Shown here piece by piece: positions 45,883-54,941 of a stretch of 64,000 bases of DNA. The first letter of the stretch is position 1, and every line of letters begins with the position of its first letter. The stretch is from Psychromicrobium xiongbiense (lineage in GTDB: Bacteria > Actinomycetota > Actinomycetes > Actinomycetales > Micrococcaceae). The DNA lies in assembly GCF_030271165.1 (NCBI RefSeq), contig NZ_JASSZH010000024.1:62001-126000 (forward strand), written 5' to 3'. The translations under genes and the position numbers were made by a program. The notes under the pieces are model-generated. The model was not told the DNA's origin. It saw nothing but the letters and a program-made list of their open reading frames with translations, and did not search any database.

Positions 45883-45911
45883 AGTACACCGCAGGTTTCC
45901 TTTGTGTAACT
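45883..45911. promoter_or_regulatory. Candidate MurR operator between divergent operons
   Basis: AGTACAC at 45883-45889 and GTGTAACT at 45904-45911 form an imperfect inverted repeat within the AT-richest part of the 172-bp region separating the ABC binding-protein gene from the MurR gene. RpiR/MurR regulators bind such spaced palindromes; this is a positional inference. Confidence 0.35.
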
Positions 45912-45963
45912 AATTTCCGGAATGTGACGCCGGACTCACCGGAGCACGCGCTACTCTGACTGA

Positions 45964-46899
45964 GTGACCAACGGTTCTGAGCCTGAAAGCCCCGGGCAGA
46001 CCCCTGAGCGGGACGCCCGCACCATCCTGGTGCGCATCCGGGCCGCCGTACCCAGCCTGCGCCCCTCGGAACAGCGGATCGCCCAGCTTCTGCTGGACAA
46101 TCCAGCGGGAAATGCCAACCTCTCGGTCGCGGAACTGGCCGCCCGCTGCTCCACCTCCACCACTTCGGTGGTGCGCTTCTACCAGCGCATGGGCTACGCG
46201 CACTATAAGGATCTGCGGCTGGACCTGACCCGGGAGGCCACCCGGGAGCACCTCGCCTCGCCGGTGGACGCACCGGTCACTGGCGACATCGACCGCAATG
46301 ACACCCTCGATGAGGTGATCGCCAAAATCGCCCACAACGAGACGGTATCCCTGGTGGATACCGCCAAGGTGCTCGACCGGGAGGCCCTGGCCCGGGCCAT
46401 CGAGCTGATCGGCCGCTCCCGCCGACTCGACTGCTTCGGAGTGGGCGCAAGCTCCTTTGTGGGTCTGGATCTGCAACAGAAACTGATCCGGATCGGGCGC
46501 ACGGCCCTGCACTGGCCCGATGCCCACTCGGCCCGGACCTCCGCCGCCACGCTCGACGCCGACTGCGTCGCCCTGGGCATTTCACACAGCGGCACCACCG
46601 CGGACGTGATCGAGTTCCTGGAAGTCGCCCGCCAGGCCGGAGCCGCCACCATCGCCCTGACCAACTTCGACTCCTCGCCGCTGGCCCAGGCGGCCGACAT
46701 CGTGCTCACCACGGCCGCCCGGGAGAGCGGCTTCCGCTCCGGCGCTTTCGGGAGCCGCATCGCACAGCTGATGGTGGTGGACTGTCTGCTGGTGGGGGTG
46801 GCACAGGCCAATTACGAGAACACGATGAGCGCGCTCTGGAGCACCTACGTCGCGGTGCATCACCACACCCCTGACACCTCCGGGAAGGCCTCCTCATGA
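45964..46899 (+). CDS. murR: MurR/RpiR-family transcriptional regulator
   Basis: 311 residues: N-terminal RpiR helix-turn-helix (NLSVAELAARCSTSTTSVVRFYQRMGY near residues 50-77) and a C-terminal SIS sugar-phosphate-binding domain (RLDCFGVGASSFVGLDLQQK, ALGISHSGTTADVIEF, ATIALTNFDSSPLAQAAD). In E. coli MurR senses MurNAc-6-phosphate, the MurQ substrate, and represses murQP; the same role is likely here given the divergent muropeptide operon. GTG start at 45964. Stop overlaps the start of the D-lactate dehydrogenase gene (ATGA), so regulator and dehydrogenase are coupled. Confidence 0.9.
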   Translation: MTNGSEPESPGQTPERDARTILVRIRAAVPSLRPSEQRIAQLLLDNPAGNANLSVAELAARCSTSTTSVVRFYQRMGYAHYKDLRLDLTREATREHLASPVDAPVTGDIDRNDTLDEVIAKIAHNETVSLVDTAKVLDREALARAIELIGRSRRLDCFGVGASSFVGLDLQQKLIRIGRTALHWPDAHSARTSAATLDADCVALGISHSGTTADVIEFLEVARQAGAATIALTNFDSSPLAQAADIVLTTAARESGFRSGAFGSRIAQLMVVDCLLVGVAQANYENTMSALWSTYVAVHHHTPDTSGKASS

Positions 46900-49778
46900 A
46901 TGCGCCTGTTTCTGCTCCAGCCCACTCCGCTCCAGCCCACTCCGTTCAGGCCCACTCCGTTCAGGCCCTTTCTGCCAGGGCCATCGACCGGCATGCTGCC
47001 GCCCACGACGCCTCGCACTACCTGCTGATCCCGCAGGCCGTGGCCACTCCCGGCAGCGTGCAGGAGATCGTGGATCTGCTGGCCCGGGCGTCCGATGACG
47101 GCCTGCCGCTGACCTTCCGCTCGGGTGGCACCAGCCTGAGCGGCCAGGGCGTGACGGATGGCCTGCTGGCCGACACCCGGCGGAATTTCCGCGGGATCAC
47201 GGTGCTCGACGACGGCGCACGGGTCCGCGTCCAGCCCGGCGCCACGGTGCGTTCGGTCAATGCCCAGCTGGCCCGCCACGGGCGCAAACTCGGGCCCGAC
47301 CCCGCCAGCGAAGTGGCCTGCACCATCGGCGGCGTCGTGGCCAACAACTCCTCCGGCATGGCCTGCGGAACCGAGCAGAACACCTACCGGACGGTGGAAT
47401 CCCTGGTGGTGGTGCTGCCCAGCGGCACCGTGCTGGATACTTCAGCGGAGGATGCCGACGCCCAGCTGCGCGACCGCGAACCGGCACTCTACGCCGGGCT
47501 GGTGGAACTGCGCGAGCGCGTCCGTGCCAACCCGGAGTCTCTGGCCCGGATCGCTGCGCTCTTCTCGCTCAAGAACACCATGGGCTACGGCGTGAACTCG
47601 CTGGTGGATTTCACCGAGCCGGTGAAGATCCTGGAGCACCTGATGGTGGGCAGTGAGGGAACGCTGGGCTTCATCGCCTCCGCCACCTTCCGCACCGTCC
47701 CGCTCTACACCGCCACGGTCACCGGCCTGGCGATGTTCCCCGATCTGGCCGCGGCGACGGCAGCACTGCCCGCCCTGGTTGCCACCGCCCCGGCGACCAT
47801 CGAGCTGATGGACGCCACCTCGCTGAAAGTGGCCCAGACGCTACCGGACTGCCCGGCCGATCTGGCAGCGATCAGTATCGTGAGCCAGGCGGCTCTGCTG
47901 ATTGAATACGCCGCCTCCACGGCGGAGAAGGCCACCGCCCTGGTCAGCGAGGCGCGGCCCGTTCTGGATGCGCTGGAGCTGGATGTTCCGTTGGCCATGA
48001 CCTCGGATCCGGGCGAACGCGCGGCGCTCTGGCATCTGCGCAAGGGCCTGTACACGGCAGTGGCTGGCGCCCGGGCCTCCGGAACCACAGCACTGCTGGA
48101 GGATGTGGTGGTCCCGGTGGCCGCGCTGGGTGAGACCTGCGAGCGGCTGATTGAGCTGTTCGACAAGCACGGCTATAAGAACAGCGTGATCTTTGGCCAT
48201 GCCAAGGACGGCAACATCCACTTCATGCTCTCGGAACGCTTCGATTCGGAGCAGAACACGGACCGCTACCGGCGCTTCACCGATGACATGGTGGAGCTGA
48301 TCCTCTCCCGGGGCGGATCGCTGAAGGCCGAGCACGGTACCGGACGCATCATGGCGCCCTTTGTCCGCCGTCAGTACGGCGATGAGCTGTACGCCGTGAT
48401 GTGCCGGATCAAGGAACTCTTTGACCCGGCGGGGCTACTCAACCCCGGGGTGCTGCTCTCCGATGATCCCGAGTCGTACCTGCACCATGTGAAAACCGCG
48501 GAGACGGTGGAGTCGGAGGTGGATCGCTGCGTCGAGTGTGGCTACTGCGAGCCCGCCTGCCCCTCCAAGGACGTGACACTCACGCCCCGGCAACGGATTG
48601 TACTGCGGCGGGATATCCGGGCCGCAGAGCAGGCCGGGGACACGGAGCTGGCCGGGGAACTGCGGCGGGATTACGAGTACGAAGGCGTGCAGACCTGCGC
48701 GGTGGACGGCATGTGCCAGGGGTCCTGCCCGGTCGGGATCAATACCGGGGACCTGGTACGTCGGCTGCGCGCGGAGCAGGCTGGGCCCCTGGCCGGGGCG
48801 GCGTGGAAGGTGGCCGCAGGCCACTGGGGAGCGGTCTCGGAGCTCGGCGGGGTGGCCCTGAGCGTGGCGGAGGCGCTGCCCGCGCCGCTGGTGAGGGGCG
48901 TGACGACGCTGGGGCGCGGCATCGTGAGCAAGGACCTGCTCCCCGAGTACCATGCCGCCCTGCCCGGCGGCGGACAGCCTCGCCGTTCGTTCTCCTCGTC
49001 TGCTGCCGTCGAGGCTTCTTCTGCTTCTGAGCCTGCAGCGGTGTTCTTCCCGGCCTGCATCGGCACCATGTTCGGGCCGGAAGCCTCTCCCTCCGGAGAA
49101 CCCGGTCTGGGCGCGGGCGCAGCTTTCCTGGCCCTCTGCGAACGGGCCGGGGTCCCGGTGCGGGTGGCCGATCGTACGGCGGATTTCTGCTGCGGGACAC
49201 CCTGGAAGTCCAAGGGATTCCTGGACGGGTACCAGCGGATGACCGCGTTGGTGCTGCCTGCACTGCTGGCCGCCACGGAGGTTCCGGGGAGTTCTGAACG
49301 GCTTCCGGTGATCTGCGATGCCGCCTCCTGCACCGAGGGGCTGGAGACCATGCAGGCGGTGGCCGCCCGCGCGGGAGGCGAGTTCAGCCAGCTACAGTTT
49401 GTGGACGCAGTGACCTTTGTCCGCGAGCGGGTGCTCCCCGGGCTGACCGTTCACCGCACGCTGGATTCCGTGGCACTGCATCCCACCTGCTCCTCCACCC
49501 AGCTGGGCACCACTGGCGATCTGTCCGCGCTGGCGGCTGCGGTAGCCGGGGAGGTCTACACCCCGCTGGACTGGGGGTGCTGCGCATTCGCCGGGGACCG
49601 TGGGCTGCTCCACCCGGAGCTGACCGCCTCCGCGACGGAGCGTGAGGCTGCGGAGATCGGCGCCCGGGAGTTCACTGCCTATGCCTCGACCAATCGCACC
49701 TGCGAGCTGGGGATGAGCCGGGCCACCGGCAAGCCCTACCGGCACATTCTGGAGCTGCTCGAAGAAGCCACCCGCTGA
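46896..49778 (+). CDS. FAD- and Fe-S-containing D-lactate dehydrogenase (GlcD-GlcF-like fusion)
   Basis: 960-residue oxidoreductase. The FAD-binding PCMH domain has FRSGGTSLSGQGVTDG near residue 74 and GGVVANNSSGMACG; FGHAKDGNIHFM and LKAEHGTGRIMAPFVRRQYG follow in the FAD-oxidase C domain. Two [4Fe-4S] motifs (CVECGYCEPACPS near residue 544, CAVDGMCQGSCPV near 599) precede a CCG-type domain (DFCCGTPW near 765, WGCCAF near 895). This is the Dld-type quinone-linked D-lactate (or 2-hydroxyacid) dehydrogenase layout. Coupling to murR, divergent from murQ, makes D-lactate from MurNAc the obvious substrate. The N-terminal 25 residues are encoded by a tandem repeat. Confidence 0.92.
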   Translation: MNAPVSAPAHSAPAHSVQAHSVQALSARAIDRHAAAHDASHYLLIPQAVATPGSVQEIVDLLARASDDGLPLTFRSGGTSLSGQGVTDGLLADTRRNFRGITVLDDGARVRVQPGATVRSVNAQLARHGRKLGPDPASEVACTIGGVVANNSSGMACGTEQNTYRTVESLVVVLPSGTVLDTSAEDADAQLRDREPALYAGLVELRERVRANPESLARIAALFSLKNTMGYGVNSLVDFTEPVKILEHLMVGSEGTLGFIASATFRTVPLYTATVTGLAMFPDLAAATAALPALVATAPATIELMDATSLKVAQTLPDCPADLAAISIVSQAALLIEYAASTAEKATALVSEARPVLDALELDVPLAMTSDPGERAALWHLRKGLYTAVAGARASGTTALLEDVVVPVAALGETCERLIELFDKHGYKNSVIFGHAKDGNIHFMLSERFDSEQNTDRYRRFTDDMVELILSRGGSLKAEHGTGRIMAPFVRRQYGDELYAVMCRIKELFDPAGLLNPGVLLSDDPESYLHHVKTAETVESEVDRCVECGYCEPACPSKDVTLTPRQRIVLRRDIRAAEQAGDTELAGELRRDYEYEGVQTCAVDGMCQGSCPVGINTGDLVRRLRAEQAGPLAGAAWKVAAGHWGAVSELGGVALSVAEALPAPLVRGVTTLGRGIVSKDLLPEYHAALPGGGQPRRSFSSSAAVEASSASEPAAVFFPACIGTMFGPEASPSGEPGLGAGAAFLALCERAGVPVRVADRTADFCCGTPWKSKGFLDGYQRMTALVLPALLAATEVPGSSERLPVICDAASCTEGLETMQAVAARAGGEFSQLQFVDAVTFVRERVLPGLTVHRTLDSVALHPTCSSTQLGTTGDLSALAAAVAGEVYTPLDWGCCAFAGDRGLLHPELTASATEREAAEIGAREFTAYASTNRTCELGMSRATGKPYRHILELLEEATR
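46914..46968 (+). repeat. 15-bp tandem repeat in the N-terminal coding region of the D-lactate dehydrogenase
   Basis: Units 46914-46928 and 46929-46943 are identical (GCTCCAGCCCACTCC), 46944-46958 differs by three bases, and 46959-46968 is a partial fourth unit. They encode repeated A-P-A-H-S / V-Q-A-H-S pentads before the FAD domain. The in-frame 15-bp unit could expand or contract without frameshift. Confidence 0.85.
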
Positions 49779-49996
49779 CGTCATCGTCCGCTTCCCCTCC
49801 TCCTTTCCTTCCCTTCTACGCTGTTGGGAAGGGAACGGAGGGCAACGAGCAATAAACGCCCACGTGGTGAACACGATTTGGTCTGGCAATTTTGCCGTCC
49901 ATAGAGTAGAGGAGTGCTTTTCGACCCTGTACCAGCCCGCTCTGGGCACCTCGGCCGCGAAGCCCGGAAAACATCTGTCCTGAAAGAGGTTGAGGC

Positions 49997-51844
49997 ATGA
50001 GCCGGCCCTTGCGTTCCCGCACCAGCACCCACGGCCGTACGATGGCGGGTGCCCGCTCGCTCTGGCGGGCCACCGGCATGACGGATTCCGACTTCGGGAA
50101 GCCGATCATCGCCATCGCCAACTCGTACACGCAGTTTGTGCCCGGCCACGTGCACCTGAAAAACATGGGCGATCTGGTGGCGGGCGCCATCAAGGAGGCT
50201 GGCGGCGTCTCCAAGGAGTTCAACACCATTGCGGTCGATGACGGCATCGCCATGGGTCACGCGGGCATGCTCTACTCGCTGCCCTCCCGGGAGCTCATCG
50301 CGGATTCCGTGGAGTACATGGTCAACGCACACTGCGCCGACGCCCTGGTCTGCATCTCCAACTGCGACAAGATCACCCCCGGCATGCTGCTGGCAGCCTT
50401 CCGGCTGAACATCCCGGTGGTCTTCGTCTCCGGCGGGCCGATGGAGTCCGGCAAGGACGTCTCGGGCCAGCTCACCAACGGCGGCTTTGCCAATCTGGTG
50501 ACCGCCATCAATGCCTCTGCCGACGATTCGGTCACTGATGAGGAACTGCTGGCCATCGAAAAGCTGGCCTGCCCCACCTGTGGCTCCTGCTCCGGCATGT
50601 TCACCGCCAACTCGATGAACTGCCTCACCGAGGCCCTGGGCCTGTCCCTGCCGGGTAACGGCAGCACGCTCGCCACCCACTCCGCACGTCGCGAGCTGTT
50701 CCTCGAAGCCGGGCGGACCATCGTCGAGCTCTGCCGGAAGTACTACGAGGAAGAAGACGATTCCGTCGCACCGCTCTCCATCGCGAGCCGGGATGCCTTC
50801 GAGAACGCGATGGCGCTGGACATGGCGATGGGCGGCTCCACCAATACGGTGCTGCACCTGCTCGCCGCAGCCGTGGAAGGTGGCGTCGACTTCACGCAGG
50901 ACGACATCGACCAGATCAGCCGCCGGGTGCCCTGCCTGAGCAAAGTGGCGCCCAACCACCCCGATTTCCACATGGAAGACGTGCACCGGGCCGGCGGCAT
51001 CCCCGCGATCCTCGGCGAGCTGAACCGCGGCGGCCTGCTCCACCAGAACGTCACCTCGATCCACTCCGAGGATCTGCAGAGCTGGCTGGACGAATGGGAC
51101 ATCCGCGGCGGCAAGGCCTCCGAGACCGCTGTGGAGCTTTTCCGCGCGGCACCGGGCAATGTGCGCACCACCGAGGCGTTCTCCACCTCCAACCAGTGGG
51201 CCACGCCGGACGTCGATGCCGCCGCAGGCTGCATTCGCGACATCGAGCACGCCTACACGAAGGATGGCGGCCTGGCCGTCCTCAAGGGCAACCTGGCCCC
51301 CGATGGCGCCATCATCAAGACCGCCGGCATCGATCCGGCATTGTTCGAGTTCAGCGGCACCGCGATCGTCATGGAATCCCAGGATGAGGCTGTGCAGAAG
51401 ATTCTGGACAAGACCGTCCAGCCGGGGCACGTCGTCGTGATCCGCTACGAGGGCCCCTCCGGTGGCCCCGGCATGCAGGAGATGCTCTACCCGACTTCCT
51501 TCCTGAAGGGCCGGAAGCTGGGCACGGTCTGCGCGCTCATCACGGACGGCCGCTTCTCCGGCGGCAGCTCCGGCATCTCGGTGGGCCACGTCTCCCCCGA
51601 GGCTGCGGCGGGCGGTGCCATCGCGCTGATTGAGGATGGGGACCAGATCACCATCAACGTGCACACCCGCGCGATCACCATTGACGTCGATGACGCCGTG
51701 CTTGAGGAGCGTCGGGAGAAGATGCTTCAGCGCGAGAAGCCCTGGACGCCCACGGATCGGGTCCGCCCGATCAGTGCTGCGCTGCGGCTCTACGCGCAGA
51801 TGGCTACCTCTGCTGCGACCGGAGCGGCGCGTCTGGTGCCCTGA
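49997..51844 (+). CDS. ilvD: Dihydroxy-acid dehydratase
   Basis: 615-residue Fe-S dehydratase in branched-chain amino acid synthesis, making 2-oxoisovalerate and 2-oxo-3-methylvalerate. Starts [20 protein letters not shown]; cluster cysteines lie in [12 protein letters not shown] and [36 protein letters not shown] and [20 protein letters not shown] are invariant family stretches, and [11 protein letters not shown] is near the end. GAGGTTGAGG precedes the ATG. The 218 bp upstream have no gene; they probably carry the promoter. Confidence 0.97.
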   Translation: MSRPLRSRTSTHGRTMAGARSLWRATGMTDSDFGKPIIAIANSYTQFVPGHVHLKNMGDLVAGAIKEAGGVSKEFNTIAVDDGIAMGHAGMLYSLPSRELIADSVEYMVNAHCADALVCISNCDKITPGMLLAAFRLNIPVVFVSGGPMESGKDVSGQLTNGGFANLVTAINASADDSVTDEELLAIEKLACPTCGSCSGMFTANSMNCLTEALGLSLPGNGSTLATHSARRELFLEAGRTIVELCRKYYEEEDDSVAPLSIASRDAFENAMALDMAMGGSTNTVLHLLAAAVEGGVDFTQDDIDQISRRVPCLSKVAPNHPDFHMEDVHRAGGIPAILGELNRGGLLHQNVTSIHSEDLQSWLDEWDIRGGKASETAVELFRAAPGNVRTTEAFSTSNQWATPDVDAAAGCIRDIEHAYTKDGGLAVLKGNLAPDGAIIKTAGIDPALFEFSGTAIVMESQDEAVQKILDKTVQPGHVVVIRYEGPSGGPGMQEMLYPTSFLKGRKLGTVCALITDGRFSGGSSGISVGHVSPEAAAGGAIALIEDGDQITINVHTRAITIDVDDAVLEERREKMLQREKPWTPTDRVRPISAALRLYAQMATSAATGAARLVP

Positions 51845-51954
51845 GCCTCGCTCTGATCGACGATAATCGCTCCGGGACGCAGGTTCCGGGGCGATCGTCG
51901 TCTCCGGGCATACTCCGTACGATCATCAGCAACATCCTGGGGAGGAGAGCTGCC

Positions 51955-53007
51955 ATGAAGGCGACTTTGGGCGGCACGTTGCAAACTGCGGAAGTGGGAT
52001 TCCGGGCGGCGGTGTCGGTAGCGATACCGCTGGTGGTGCTGTTGGCGATGCACCGGCTGGATCTGGCGGCCTACGCCGTCTTTGGCTCCTTCACTGCCAT
52101 CTACGGCTCCAACGAGCGGTACCGGGTGCGGATCCGTTCGCTGCTGGTAGCAGCGTTCACCATGGTCCTTGGCATCTTCCTGGGAGTCAGCGTCGCGGCA
52201 CTGGGTCGTCCGCTGGAGTTGATGGTCCCCGCACTGCTTCTGCTGGTGGTCAGCGGACTGCTGCTGGGTGCGGTCTTCCAGCTGCACCCGCCCACCCCGG
52301 TGTTTCAGACCTTCGGCATGCTGGTCTGCGCGCAGATGCCGACCACCGTGGAGGAGGCCTGGCCGCGGATCGGCGTCGGTGCTGCGGTGGCGGTGCTGTC
52401 GGTGTTGCTGGGCCTCTCCGGCTGGTCGATCCGTTGGGCACTGCGGCGCTGGAACGCGCAGCATCCGGGGGTCCAGCTGCTGTTCAAGGAACTCCGGCGG
52501 GAGCCCGTGGTGGATCTGGCGGCGCTGCTGGACCGCAGGGTCTGGGTGTCGGTGGCGGAATACGTCCTGGCGGTGGTGGCAGCCGGAAGCCTGGCCCTCG
52601 CCTTCGGCCTGGGACACACCTATTGGGCGATTGTGACCGTGGTGGCCGTCCTGCCACCGCCACGGGCGCCGCAGACCTTTGCCCGGGCCTGGAACCGGGT
52701 GGTGGGGACGGTGGGCGGCCTCCTGCTGAGCGGTGCGCTGCTGTTCTGGTCACCCGATCCTGCTGTGGTGGTGGCCGCCATCGTGCTTTGTGAGGGGTTG
52801 GCACAGATGCTGCTGACCCAGCGCTACTGGGCGGCGCTGCTGTTCATCACGCCGATGGCGCTCGCACTGTCATATTTCGGCGGACCGGTGGATCTGGGAG
52901 GGCTGCTGGCGGATCGGATTGTGGAGACAGTGCTTGGTGCCATGATGGCGATGGCGGTCATGCTGCTGGTCACAGCCGTCACCCGTCGTCATGCCCGGGT
53001 GGGGTGA
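51955..53007 (+). CDS. FUSC-family membrane protein
   Basis: 350 residues with two blocks of about five or six helices (AAVSVAIPLVVLLAMHRLDL ... and YVLAVVAAGSLALAFGLGHT ...) separated by a basic cytoplasmic loop (RWALRRWNAQHPG). The FUSC-type motif YWAIVTVVAVLPPPRAPQTF with RVVGTVGG follows helix one of the second block, as in aromatic-acid/fusaric-acid exporters. GGGGAGGAG precedes the ATG at 51955. Export of an organic acid is possible; the substrate is unknown. Confidence 0.85.
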   Translation: MKATLGGTLQTAEVGFRAAVSVAIPLVVLLAMHRLDLAAYAVFGSFTAIYGSNERYRVRIRSLLVAAFTMVLGIFLGVSVAALGRPLELMVPALLLLVVSGLLLGAVFQLHPPTPVFQTFGMLVCAQMPTTVEEAWPRIGVGAAVAVLSVLLGLSGWSIRWALRRWNAQHPGVQLLFKELRREPVVDLAALLDRRVWVSVAEYVLAVVAAGSLALAFGLGHTYWAIVTVVAVLPPPRAPQTFARAWNRVVGTVGGLLLSGALLFWSPDPAVVVAAIVLCEGLAQMLLTQRYWAALLFITPMALALSYFGGPVDLGGLLADRIVETVLGAMMAMAVMLLVTAVTRRHARVG

Positions 53008-53053
53008 GAACGCGGATTTGCCCGGCCGATAAAAGTGGGCTTAGGGTGTGGCT

Positions 53054-53113
53054 ATGACTAACCGTTGGTATGCGTATTTTTCGTTGGCTCTGGAGGGGCC
53101 CGCGTCTAGCTGA
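53054..53113 (+). CDS. Aromatic leader peptide of the DAHP synthase gene
   Basis: A 19-codon open frame reading MTNRWYAYFSLALEGPASS. Five consecutive codons (53066-53080) specify Trp-Tyr-Ala-Tyr-Phe, the three end products of the pathway opened by the gene downstream. AGGG lies 9 nt before the ATG. Its 3' half forms the left arm of a hairpin (53083-53096 with 53128-53141), followed by a terminator hairpin. Corynebacterium glutamicum has an analogous leader (aroR) before its DAHP synthase gene. Too short for protein-family support; the call rests on codons plus RNA structure. Confidence 0.8.
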   Translation: MTNRWYAYFSLALEGPASS

Positions 53114-53165
53114 CACGCATCCACACACCTTCAGAGCCAACAGGGCAGAGATCATTCTCTGCCCT
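53083..53165 (+). promoter_or_regulatory. Transcription attenuator upstream of DAHP synthase
   Basis: First stem: 53083-53096 with 53128-53141, 14 bp including one G-U. Second stem: AGGGCAGAGA at 53142-53151 with TCTCTGCCCT at 53156-53165, a perfect 10-bp stem with a TCAT loop that serves as the terminator. Ribosome stalling on the Trp/Tyr/Phe codons would disturb the first stem. The antiterminator pairing was not worked out. Confidence 0.7.
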
Positions 53166-53224
53166 TCGTCGTATCCGGCGGGTTCTGATCAGGGCCCGCT
53201 CCGCCCAGCAACAGGAAGCACCCC

Positions 53225-54352
53225 GTGAACACCACCCTTGCCGCCCAGGCCGCCCAGCAGATCCCGTCCACCGCCAATCTGCGGGTCAGCGAGTTCACTC
53301 CCCTACCAGCACCGTCGGAGCTGGCGGCCGAGCTGCCGCTGACCGAGGCCGTGAGCGCCGTCGTCGAACGCGGTCGGGACCAGGTCCGCGCCATCATGGA
53401 CGGGGTGGACGATCGCCTGCTGGTGATCGTCGGCCCGTGTTCGATTCATGATCCCCAGGCTGGCCTGGAGTACGCCCGTCGACTGGCCCGCGAGGCGGAG
53501 CGCCATCAGGAAGATCTGCTCATCGTGATGCGTGCCTACTTCGAGAAGCCGCGCACCACCGTGGGCTGGAAGGGCCTGATCAACGATCCGCATCTGGACG
53601 GCAGCCACGATGTCGCCAGTGGCCTGCGGATGGCACGCGAGTTCCTGCTGCAGGTGGCGGCGCTAGGGCTGCCGGCGGGAACCGAGTTCCTCGAGCCGAT
53701 CAGCCCGCAGTACACGGCGGACCTGGTGACCTGGGGTGCCATCGGGGCGCGCACCACGGAGAGCCAGATCCACCGCCAGCTCTCCTCCGGCCTGTCCATG
53801 CCCATCGGGTTCAAGAATGGCACCGATGGCGATCTCCAAGTGGCGATCGACGCCTGCTCCGCGGCCAGCGCAGCGCAGTCCTTCCTCGGCATCGACGGCG
53901 AGGGCCGGGCCGCGCTGGTGACCACCTCCGGCAACCCGGACACGCACCTGATCCTCCGCGGCGGGCGTAAGGGTCCCAACTACGCGGTCGATGACGTCGC
54001 AGCCGCCTCCGCCAGGCTGACTGCGGCCGGGCTGAACCCGCGGCTGATGGTGGATGCCAGCCATGCCAACTCCGGCAAGAATCACCACCGTCAGGCGGAG
54101 GTGGCGCTGGAGATCGGTGCGCAGCTGGAGGCCGGCGGTGCCGCGGCCGAGGCCATCGCCGGGGTCATGCTGGAAAGCTTCCTGGTAGGCGGGGCGCAGA
54201 ACCTCAACGTCGACGACGTCGCAGCCGGCACCGCTGAGCTGGTGTACGGCCAGAGCGTCACGGACGCGTGCATGGAGTGGGATGTCACAGCCACGGTGTT
54301 GGAACATCTGGCGCGCAGTGCGCAGGTTCGGCGGGCAGGTGCTGGATGCTAG
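53225..54352 (+). CDS. aroG: 3-deoxy-7-phosphoheptulonate synthase, class I
   Basis: 375-residue DAHP synthase, joining phosphoenolpyruvate and erythrose 4-phosphate at the entry of the shikimate pathway. Class I (AroFGH) type: LLVIVGPCSIHDPQAGLEYA, MRAYFEKPRTTVGWKGLIND, GARTTESQIHRQLSSGLSMP, GFKNGTDGDLQVAIDA and DASHANSGKNH. GTG start at 53225. Many actinobacteria also have a class II enzyme elsewhere; this one is controlled by the aromatic leader just upstream. The gene symbol is by class; aroF would be equally valid. Confidence 0.95.
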   Translation: MNTTLAAQAAQQIPSTANLRVSEFTPLPAPSELAAELPLTEAVSAVVERGRDQVRAIMDGVDDRLLVIVGPCSIHDPQAGLEYARRLAREAERHQEDLLIVMRAYFEKPRTTVGWKGLINDPHLDGSHDVASGLRMAREFLLQVAALGLPAGTEFLEPISPQYTADLVTWGAIGARTTESQIHRQLSSGLSMPIGFKNGTDGDLQVAIDACSAASAAQSFLGIDGEGRAALVTTSGNPDTHLILRGGRKGPNYAVDDVAAASARLTAAGLNPRLMVDASHANSGKNHHRQAEVALEIGAQLEAGGAAAEAIAGVMLESFLVGGAQNLNVDDVAAGTAELVYGQSVTDACMEWDVTATVLEHLARSAQVRRAGAGC

Positions 54353-54427
54353 ACCTGGATAGTGAGTCGAGCCCCCCGCCGCGCGTGCCGCGGGCAGCGC
54401 CAGGACCTCGCCCCGTAGGCTGGGAAC

Positions 54428-54928
54428 GTGAAATCTACGTCCGAGGTGCGTCAGAAGGCCCGTCGCATCGAGACGGCCGTCCTCGTGATCGCCTCGGTGG
54501 CCGTGGCCGTGCTGTTCCTGGCCGTTCCACTCGATCTGCAGGATGGGACGGGATCCTGGTTGATCGTCGTCGCGATCGCGGCAGCCCTGCTGTTTCTGGC
54601 TGCGCTGGTCCGGATGATCCTGCGCGGCGCACGTCTGTTCCGTCTGATCAACCTTCTGATCACCGTGGTGATCGCCTTCAGCGTCGTGTTCTACGTCGTC
54701 GCGGTTCATTTTCCGGGCCAGTTCGACGGCATCAGCACGCGCATCGACGCGCTGTACTTCACGCTCACCACCATGACGACCGCAGGCTACGGGGACATCC
54801 ACCCGACGGGGCAGCTTGCGCGGGTGTTGGTGTCATCGGCGCTGGTGTTCGATGTCGTCTTCCTGGGCATGCTGGGCTCGGAACTGAGCCGCCGGGTGAG
54901 CCGACGGAATGAAGCGCAACACCGCTGA
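54428..54928 (+). CDS. Two-helix potassium channel
   Basis: 166-residue membrane protein with the K+ selectivity filter TMTTAGYGDIHP near residue 115, preceded by a pore helix (ISTRIDALYFTLT) and followed by the last helix ARVLVSSALVFDVVFLGML. Two more N-terminal helices (VLVIASVAVAVLFLAV and WLIVVAIAAALLFLAA) make four in total, as in Ion_trans_2 channels. No cytoplasmic RCK domain. GTG start at 54428, read from MKSTSEVRQKARRIE. It ends 13 bp before the convergent tRNA gene. Confidence 0.87.
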   Translation: MKSTSEVRQKARRIETAVLVIASVAVAVLFLAVPLDLQDGTGSWLIVVAIAAALLFLAALVRMILRGARLFRLINLLITVVIAFSVVFYVVAVHFPGQFDGISTRIDALYFTLTTMTTAGYGDIHPTGQLARVLVSSALVFDVVFLGMLGSELSRRVSRRNEAQHR

Positions 54929-54941
54929 CCAGCGGTTTCAG

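Noticed and set aside
46914..46968. CRISPR-like array
   Set aside because: Units are 15 bp, directly adjacent without spacers, and lie in frame within a coding sequence.
49781..51664. 627-codon minus-strand frame opposite ilvD
   Set aside because: Antisense shadow; ilvD is unmistakable on the plus strand.
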